Shown here one piece after another: positions 55,789 to 64,000 of a stretch of DNA of 64,000 nucleotides. The translations under genes were made by a program, and so were the position numbers. The stretch is taken from the NCBI GenBank assembly GCA_902805475.1, contig CADCSX010000006.1:3100001-3164000 (forward strand). The letters run 5' to 3'. The notes beneath the pieces are model-generated. The model was not told the DNA's origin. It saw only the letters and a list, made by a program, of their open reading frames with translations, and ran no database searches. The DNA is from Entonaema liquescens. Its lineage: Eukaryota > Ascomycota > Sordariomycetes > Xylariales > Xylariaceae. Within the stretch, counting starts at the first letter, position 1. Each line of letters opens with the position of its first letter.

Positions 55789-56935
55789 CTTGTCGGTGTT
55801 TTGTTTTAGTTTTGGTAACTGGGATGTGAATTGGCTTGAAGAGGGTTTGAGTATTCTGCAAGACTTGGCTTGGTGATTAAAAGTGCGTAAAAATGAGGCT
55901 CAGCCTGTGAGTTTGAAGAATGGCAAAAAGTGAACGAAGGTCTCAAAGCTGGCCTTGGTTGAAAAAAAGATAGGACGATCTATTCCGGGGGAATCGTGAA
56001 TAGAACAAAAAAAACAATACTTGTCGGGCGACTGGGTCCTAGAGGAGGAGTGATGGAAGAAACAGACACAACACAGAGGAGTCTGGAGAAGGAAGGAACA
56101 CAGATGAGGTACGGCCCGACGTAGTTTTAAGTAGTAGGAGTGCGGGAGGATCTACACCATGACTCCAGCCTTAAACTAAGGGTTGCGAGGTTGGATACGG
56201 GATGGTACACGATAGAGAGGAATGCGCATAGTAAGGAGTCGATATACACCCGATCCACTTTGGGTCATGGGTTTGAGGGAACAGGGAGATATGACAAGGA
56301 CTTGATAAGTGATACTACTTTGTTAAAGCACACAGATCTCCTTCTCAGGGGCCGAACATCAAGGCCTAGTTTTAATGCGACAAGGACCTACGTATTTTTG
56401 TGGCTGTACACTTACTATGTACACAAGAACCGCATTTATGAGATCTCTGAGGCAGCAAGTGATCCGATAGTACAACGTCTGCGATAATAGGCGCGACTAG
56501 AAGGGTAATGAATAGTAGAATACGATCAGATACGGTACTAGCCAGATCTGCGGCGGCGAGAAAAATGTTTTTTCGCGTATTGATAGTGGTGGTGAAACAG
56601 ACGAGTCTTCTCTATTCTCCATCTTGTTCTAGGCTCGCTTCGTTAGATAACAATGTCGTTGTCTCGTAGCCCTGCCGGAAGCAATGGAATATCGCACCAT
56701 CGCCAGCTAAATTGTTTGAACTGGGCAACTAGGCAAGGTAGTTGTGGAGCGTGGGTTGCAGTCTTTGCAGTCTTTGCAGTCTCTGGTAGGCATGGGCATT
56801 ATGCACATAATAGATCTACTATGCGGTATAATGCCATTATACAACATTATACGTATAATACAATACAATTTACACATAATACATATAACTTAGCAAAAAA
56901 TTCTCCGTATATCGTATAACAACAACAACATTACC
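55789..56935. other. Spacer leading into the AT block
   Basis: About 1.1 kb with no supported gene; the promoter of the small gene lies at its left. GTCTTTGCA is repeated in tandem at about 56758-56780. TATAATGC/GCATTAT motifs begin at 56795 and mark the approach to the AT block. Confidence 0.55.
56803..56834. repeat. Left boundary palindrome of the AT block
   Basis: CATAATAGATCTACTATG is an inverted repeat with one A/G mismatch. It runs straight into CGGTATAATGC (56824-56834), which recurs exactly at 59128-59138 on the other side of the block. Confidence 0.75.
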
Positions 56936-59034
56936 TATTTTAACTTAAAATATTTTTAAATTTAATTAAAATGTTTTTTAAAAACGAAATTACGTTTAAT
57001 TAATTTATTTTTATCGATTAAAATTTTTTTATATAAAAACGAATTATTTATAAACATTATAAAAAAAAATTATATATTAAATTAAATTTATTTAATTTAC
57101 GTTATTATTTAATTAATTATATCTTATATTAAACGTATTTAAATTAACAAAAATTCGAATTATTATTTATTATTTTTTTTATTATTTTAAATATTAAATT
57201 TATTAATTTATATATTTATAAATTTAATAATTTAAAATAAAAATCGTTACAATTATAAGTTATTAAAATTATTTATTATAATAATTTTTCGTTTATTATA
57301 TATAAAAAACGTAAAAATAAAAAACTATTTAATTAAATAAATTTTTTATTTAAATTTTTTAATCGTAAAATTTTATTTAATCATTTATTAAATGAAATAT
57401 ATAACGAATTACGTAATTAAGTTTAATTTTTTATTACATAATTTAAATACGTTAATATTATTTTTAATAAATTTAATAATTTTTTTAAACGTTATATAAT
57501 TAATATATCGTTTTAATTATTTATTAAATTATTTTTTTATTAAAAAACTATAAATATAAAAATTATATAATAAATTATTTTTAATTAAATTAAAATATTA
57601 TTATTTTTATTATAAAAAATAATTTTAATAAATTTATTTAAAATTAACGTTATTAATAATAATATATACGAAATAATAAAAATAATTTATCGTTAATTTA
57701 AACATTATTTAAATTTTAATTACATTATTTATATATTATGCAATTTTTACGATTTATAATTTTTAATTAAAAATATTATTAATAATTAATTTTAAAAATT
57801 AATTTTAATTAAAATTATAATTTTAATTATAATTTTTAAAACATTTTTATTATAATATACACGTTTCCGCGAATTTATAATAATTATTATAAATAAAATT
57901 AAAAAATTATTATAAATGTATATTAATTTAATTTATTATAATTTATTATTTAATTAATTTTATTTATAAAATAATAATTCGTTAAAATAATTAATAATAA
58001 TATTTATTATTTTATTAAATTAATTATTATATGTTTGTTAATTTTTTATAATAATTTAACGTATTTAACAAACGTAACTCGGATCGTAAAAGAAAAATAA
58101 ACGAAATACGAAATATCGTTAATAATTAAAAATAATAAAAATAATTAAACGGTTTAATAATAATAATAACGTTTATTATTAAAATTTAAAAAACTTTAAA
58201 AATTAATGTAATTAATTTAAATCACGTTATTATACGTTGAAATAAAATTAAATATAAATGGTTAAAATTATAAAATGTTAATAATATTACGTTATAAAAT
58301 ATAAATTAAAAATATTTTTAAAATTTATTTAATTAATATATATTAAAATAAATTAACGTATTTAATTAAATAATTTAAACGTTAAATTTAATTTCATTAA
58401 AAACGAAAAATATATTAATTTAAATTTAATTTAACGTTTTACAATTTTTACGTAATTACGTATTTATTATAAATAATAATAATTTAAAACGCGAGTTTTA
58501 TTAATTTAAATTATTTACAAATATATTTAATTTTATTTTAAATTTATATAAAATTAATTTAATAATTAATAAATTTTAAATTATTATTAATACGTTAAAT
58601 AATTTATTAATATTTATTATAAAACGATTATTTGTAATTATTATTAATTTAATTTTTTTTAAACGCGCGTTTTAAACGTATAATTACATATATAACGTTA
58701 AACGCACGCGTTTAAATTAATTTAAAACCGATAAATTAACGTTTATTTATATAAATTTAAATATATTTAAATAATTACGAAATAAATTATTTTTAAAAAC
58801 GTTAAAACGGTTAAATAATCGAAAATAAAAAAAATTAAATATTAAAATTTAAATTAAAATATTAAAAATAATTAAATTAAATTTAATATAATATAAATAA
58901 TATATAAATAAAATTATATTAATTTTTAACGCGTTATTTTACGTATAAAATTTATAATTATAATTTTAATTTTATTAAATTTATATATATATAATTTTAA
59001 AAAACTTTAAATATAATATTTTAACAATAAATTA
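56936..59034. repeat. AT-saturated block, probable RIP-degraded repeat
   Basis: About 2.1 kb almost wholly A and T, with abrupt edges against ordinary sequence on both sides. The few C and G bases sit mostly in CpG (ACG, TCG, CGT), while CpA, CpT and CpC have nearly vanished. That is what heavy repeat-induced point mutation leaves when CpG is the least-used context. No open frame of any length survives. The original element cannot be recognised. Confidence 0.85.
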
Positions 59035-59087
59035 ACCCCATTTTTGTACTAGCGCGTTGGATAATTAGGGGTTCTTGTTCCGTTATA

Positions 59088-59138
59088 CGCATAATAACTC
59101 TATTATGCGACATTATATGTTATTATACGGTATAATGC
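59088..59138. repeat. Right boundary palindrome of the AT block
   Basis: CGCATAATAACTCTATTATG plus CG has perfect 9-base arms (CGCATAATA/TATTATGCG). It is followed by CGGTATAATGC at 59128-59138, identical to the left side. Confidence 0.8.
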
Positions 59139-60797
59139 GTTATGCGTATATTGAAAAATGCCATCTCTAGTCTCTGGGGGTTCTTATGTCCGAAACGGGT
59201 AAAGACGCCTCTTTCCAGGGGCGTATGATCGCCAGCCGGGATTATGGGCTTGCTGAAAATGGGATGGTCAATGATTCAGATTGTTTCATGACAGGCATGA
59301 CATAGTCAATCTATCAGAGACAGTATTCATCATAGATGCAGAGAAATATGCGTATCATGACTAGCTTGGTCGGGAGAATGGATATTTTCAATGGTCGTTT
59401 ACTATTAACCGGAGATGGAAGAGTTCTGGAATCTCGAAGGCGATAGACTTATGTTATTGAACTCAGAAGTTAGATGTTATCATTAGTTAATGTGAACTAG
59501 TTGATAATAAAATAAGAATCAGGACCTCACATACTGCGTCAGAATACGGTCAGAATACGACGGGTGAGAGAATTCAGAATGGCGTTCCAGTATTGAAGAT
59601 GTTCCAGGTCGTTGAAATTGGTAAGGGAAAGACGCGATATGCGCTTACATACGGACCTTTATCTGCATCTACATCTGCATGTGGCACAGTGGCACAGTGG
59701 CACAGTAGCACAGTAAGTAGCACATGAACATTACTTAAGCTTATCACGCCTTGGCATTTAAGCGACCGAAGGAGATTTAATGCTGTGTATGCTGTGGCTT
59801 GAGTTGTTGTTTCCGATAAGTACCATTGATACTTCTACGAGATACAAAACTTATAAGCCGACGCTGGTTTCAATAACCAAATCGCTATTATTAATCCCTC
59901 TCTTTAGATTGTCACTTATTGTTCAAGTTCGTAATTCGTAGAAACATCTAACTAGCTCAAAACAACTCATAACTCCGGTTCTGTCGGAAATTTGCTATCA
60001 CTAGCCAGGGTGCCGGACATCGTGAACGAACCCTGCCCTTGACAGCGCCGCACCATCGGTCCGGAGGTCATCACTCATCGCTCAGGAACGCAGGTCTAGG
60101 CGTTTTATCCCCATACTCACATACCTAACCTATGAAGTAAAAGCCCTGGCCTTGTTTCTGGATGTTACCTTCAAAGGAGAAACAGCTCTGGGCGAAGAGC
60201 AAATAAAACAATAAAGTGGAATAAAACTGAAGTTTTATCTTGACATGTGAGGATCTATCATATAGAGTCAGTGGGAACATGCGCGACACTGTTTTATACC
60301 AAAAGTAACTATCCCAATATACATGGCACTTTAACTAGCCTTGCGTTCGTGATGCGCGTTATATAATTCATTTCTCTAGCCTTGTTCTAGATCTTGAGCT
60401 CTAACAAATACATGCAGTCAAACGAATATAAGATGATAATGGTATCTCCACCTGTACAATGCACCCGGGACATTTGGGATCCAACCAACACCATAAAACG
60501 CGGTGGACAAATATGTAGTGTAAAACAAAGATCCGCCGATTTACGGCATAGACGGACGACCCCCCGTCCAATGTAAACCCGCTAAAGTGCCTTAGAACGC
60601 CTGTTGACCTCATCCAAGTCATTCCTGCTTTCTTTTGAGAGCCTCTTTATATGCCACCCTGACATACCCTGAATCATGACATGTAGAAAGGTATTGTCAG
60701 ATTTATAAGAGAATTTGACTCTCTGCAGTGCCTCTGCCCTGGCACATGCTTTTTTGTTGTTGTAACGAGAATGTGATCATCGTATAAACGGGCGATC
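59139..60797. other. Spacer between AT block and CCH1
   Basis: About 1.7 kb, no supported gene. Contains the 3' side of CCH1 at its right end and the short repeat listed separately. Confidence 0.55.
59681..59713. repeat. GTGGCACA tandem repeat
   Basis: Three to four copies of GTGGCACA/GTAGCACA. A similar GGCACAGG repeat occurs at about 35705. Confidence 0.85.
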
Positions 60798-63700
60798 TCA
60801 CCGAGGCCCGCTCCAATCGGAACGCCGTACCGACCTCCGTATCGTCGCGCTTCGTCTAATGCTTTCAACCCAAGCAGAATCATCAAGCAATTCTCTGACT
60901 TGAGCTGGGCTTACCGAACTACCCCGTCTGCTGTTCTCGCCTGAGTTCGTTCCCGGATCTTGTAATTCAAAGCTGAAAGCAGACGCGTGGGAGCGTTGTC
61001 CTGGCATCGACGGGCTCGCCCTTGGTAGGCTTAAAGGATGCGTTTGCGAAGAGTCGTACGATGATATATCGGCGCCAGAAGTCCAGCTCTTGTGCTGCGG
61101 TCGGGATGAGTCGGATACAGCAAGGAAATTAGATGTACCACTGGCAACTGGAGCTGCCATTGTAGTACGTTGCGTTGCTGTCCGCTTACGGTCGTCCTCG
61201 TCGTCGACGAAGATGTCGGGCACATCTAACTGAGGAACTGCTGCCATCCGTCCAGATCTCTTCTTTTCCATGTGCTTCTTGAATTGGCGAGACCAGTACC
61301 TTAACCCTTGTGTCAGTGGAACGGGACGCCCAGGACCGCTGTAGAAAACTTACACTGTATCAAAAAAGCCGACAACAATCCTTCGACGAACCTCTTCCTC
61401 AACCCGTTGAAGGCGTGCACGACGACGTAGAAATTCCTCGAGTCTGAGATACTGTTAGCTTTGGGTTAGTTAGGTCATTGGGGTCCGTTGGTTACCTTAA
61501 ACTCTTGCTGTCACTAATAATCTTATAATGCGCCATAATCATGAGTACCGTCGTGAAAGATATTCCTTGGACAGGATCCGCAGAAACCATCACCTCCTCA
61601 TAAAATATATTGAAACGGCGGCGCCTTTCTTGTACTTTTCGAACGTCGATTTTAGAGAGCCTCTCATTCAACCTCCTGATGTTCAATCCGTTCCCACCGT
61701 TACTTGTAGTGGCGATTGATGAATGCCTCATATGTGCCTTATCATTGCGAACGTCTTCTAAGATCTGCTGGACCGAATCCTCTGAATCGTAGATCCGCAT
61801 TTCAAAGATGCCAGAGAGCTCTCCCAATAACCTTGGAAATGCTTCCTTACTGATGAAACCTGAACCCGCAGGGTCGACACTGCGCCATGCCTCTTTAAAC
61901 CTTCGTATTTCGTCTCGATCAATGTGTGCCATGCCGCTTGAGCGCTGATAGACATAACTGAAACTCTCGAATATGAGAGAAATGAAGAGGTTGACAAAAA
62001 TATACATGCTGATGAGGTTCCAAGCGATGAATAGGCATCTAGCCCAATTAGTGCTGCCGCAATCGCTGTCAAGGAATTCGCCACTGTTCACGCAGAGCGG
62101 CGGCACGATATTTGCGTAGTCTTCCATAATCTGATTCCAACCTTCACCCACACTCATACGGAAGAGTAGTAGAAGGGCATTGGGGACCGTTCTAAAATTA
62201 ATGTTGATGTCCTCATTCTCTCCAAATCGAGTCAAGCTGAAAGTCTGGGTTAATGCTATTGCAAACACCAAGAAGAATACCAGCCACGTGGCAAGTAGAT
62301 TGAAGATGGTTGTGAGACTTGCCGCCGCTGTCTTGAAAAGCTGATCGAGTGCATCGTTCCTAGGGATGAGAAGAAGAACGACACTGACGAGGAAATACTT
62401 GTGAACTTGAGTAAAGGTCTGATTCTCATAGTCGGCAATTAGTAGAGCAGAAGTTACAAAGGAACCGGATACGCATATCAGTGAGTAGACGTCCCAAGAA
62501 CTCCTTCTAAATCGCTTCCAGCCTAGGCCGATGACGCGGATCGCGATATTAGCCATATAGAACAAAGTGAATAGTAGGAATATGGCGTCCCTCGTGATGG
62601 ACCACTGCTCCGGTTCGGGGTAGTACTCCAACATCAACATGATCAAATGAAGGACCAACACCACAGTAATTGCTGTATACCATTTCCCCCGCTTTTCGAT
62701 TGCTCGCTTGTGACACCATTTCTTCAATTTATTCTCTGAGTCATTGTAAGAATTCCTTGATGGAGAAATTTGGCGTAGAAGTTTTCGCAGTTCGAGCCAC
62801 GATCTCTGATCGGCCGTTAAGAATGCGACACCGGTCTGCTCAGTGTAATTTCGCATGAAGACAGAAATGAACAGGGTAAGCACGAAGACCGTGCCAAGAA
62901 GGTTGAAAACTACGAAGAACATCCCGTAACCCTGCGCTGACATTGCTTCCGGTTGTAGGTCACGACCAGTAATTGCCTGTGTAGCGAATGATACGTCGAC
63001 CCAACCCTCTTGCGAGACGATTTGGAAGAGAATAAATAGCGAGGAGGCGAAGTCATCGAATTTGAAATAATCATTGTCTGCAACGCGAGGGGCGAGTATT
63101 GGCCATTTTGGATTAGACGGAGTGCTTGCAAATTCACCGAAGCAGTCAGATAAGAAGGTGATACCGTCACCGTCATTGCATTCCAATAGTTGACCATTGA
63201 ACAGGTTCAAGGCATATATGGCAAAAGGAATTAGGAGAGACAAGGAGACCAGCGCAGCCTGGGATGAATCAAGTTAGCACAACTCTTGAATGTGTTCGTA
63301 GTACAAAATTTGACCTACACTAATAATCTTCCACCCAGCCACTATTATTAGGGAATGAAAGGTGTCTCTTGCGCTGTTGCTAATGTTAAGTAGACGAAGA
63401 GCCCGCAATGCTTTGAAGGCGCCGATGACTCTGGAAACGTCTCCGTCGCGAAATAGGAGAGTGAGCACATTAATCCATAGTGTGATAAGAACCACACCAT
63501 CAATGATACCCCACGAGCTCCTATAGTAAGCATTGGGCGTGAAGAACCAACCATCTGCGATGATCTTGATTGCAGCCTCCACTGAGAAAACTATTGCAAA
63601 GCCCAGGTCGACCCAAACAAACCAAGTCTTATATCGGTTCTCTCCCACATGCTGTTGTAGATATTCTCTCTGATACAACGGTGTGGTAATACAAGCTAGC

Positions 63701-64000
63701 AACACCATAGCGATGATAGCTGCGTAGATAAATACCGTAAACCCGTACCAGGCAAATTTGTTTGGTTCCACGCCATCAAAGCGCTCATTGCCTCTTCCCG
63801 GTCCAACGAGTCGCTGACAGAGACGACGAATAGGATTTTGAGGTGTGAAGATAAAAAGCGAATTGTTATACGTTGGGTGGCGGGCAAGATACTCGCGTTG
63901 CGCTTTGCGGCGTTCTGCAGTGGCAGACACAGCTTGACGAGCCATTTGCCGTGGATCGAGGGCATCGTTAGGCAGGTTGAAACGGATGTTAGAATAAAAT
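60798..64000 (-). CDS. CCH1: Voltage-gated calcium channel Cch1, C-terminal part (partial)
   Basis: The 3' part of the large fungal calcium channel alpha subunit, partner of Mid1 in calcium influx under stress. The frame is open to the window edge, so the start lies beyond 64000. Exons: 64000-63319, 63258-61496, 61443-61354, 61299-60798. Visible are repeat III S1 (WYGFTVFIYAAIIAMVLL), its S4 (GAFKALRALRLLNIS), the pore FQIVSQEGWVDV, then repeat IV with pore FRMSVGEGWNQIMEDYA and last S6 MYIFVNLFISLIFESF. An EF-hand-like SVDPAGSGFISKEAF follows, then a basic region (RRRARLQRVEEEVRRR) and a Ser-rich tail ending RRSATIRRSVRRSDW. The Glu residues of both pores are kept. Repeat IV S4 (LLLIPRNDALDQLFK) has few positive charges. 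The last intron ends in AAG. Confidence 0.95.

Noticed and set aside
60674..60886. Alternative C-terminal frame for CCH1 (RRYGGRYGVPIGAGLGE)
   Set aside because: The in-frame end ESIRRSATIRRSVRRSDW continues the family pattern directly, without a further intron.
1..64000. tRNA, rRNA, CRISPR and prophage-like features
   Set aside because: No cloverleaf with a convincing T-arm was found by eye, and nothing resembles rRNA; CRISPR arrays and phage genes are not expected in a fungal nuclear genome. A tRNAscan run would settle the tRNA question.

Overview
The window is nuclear DNA of a filamentous ascomycete (Pezizomycotina, most likely a Sordariomycete). The evidence is short introns of about 50-80 bp with GTAAGT-like donors and CTAAC branch sites close to the acceptor, a protein set typical of this group (Zn2Cys6 regulator, DUF3824 protein, CBM18 chitin deacetylase, Cch1 channel), long repeat-rich spacers, and one 2.1 kb AT-only block of the kind made by repeat-induced point mutation. 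Lineage within the class is inference; no taxonomic marker is present.

Layout. 1-3 kb: gene-free, with a run of different microsatellites. 3-7.5 kb: PRP31 (-) and CLF1 (+), two spliceosome genes transcribed away from each other. 10.1-12.3 kb: DUF3824 protein (-). 14.3-16.8 kb: a cysteine-type glutathione S-transferase and an unnamed conserved protein (both -). 18.6-21.6 kb: seven-exon Zn2Cys6 transcription factor (-). 23.6-29.1 kb: TEX1/THOC3 (-) and RIC1 (+), again divergent. 29.8-31.2 kb: casein kinase 2 beta subunit (+). 32.9-34.3 kb: PAP2 lipid phosphatase (-). 37.4-39.0 kb: secreted chitin deacetylase with three chitin-binding modules (+). 39.9-41.3 kb: mitochondrial ribosomal protein uL2m (-). 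43.0-44.8 kb: mitotic B-type cyclin (+). 45.7-52.0 kb: an accessory stretch with one orphan and three tandem paralogues of an unnamed family (all -). 52.5-54.4 kb: ferroportin-like transporter (-). 55.5-55.8 kb: small conserved protein (-). 56.9-59.0 kb: AT block bounded by related palindromic motifs. 60.8-64.0 kb: 3' part of the Cch1 calcium channel gene (-), running off the window end.

Most genes are independent housekeeping genes; no metabolic cluster or operon-like unit is visible. The parts that stand out are (i) the tandem family at 47.4-52.0 kb sharing RTPSP, SPFDSPT and RRFLA-type motifs, (ii) the AT block with its boundary motifs, (iii) three introns that are multiples of three and free of stop codons, so retention would only insert residues, and (iv) single-base frameshifts at short homopolymers in RIC1 and in the third paralogue, which may be assembly errors. 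Exon coordinates were obtained by hand from splice consensus, reading-frame continuity and family conservation; no alignment or search was run.
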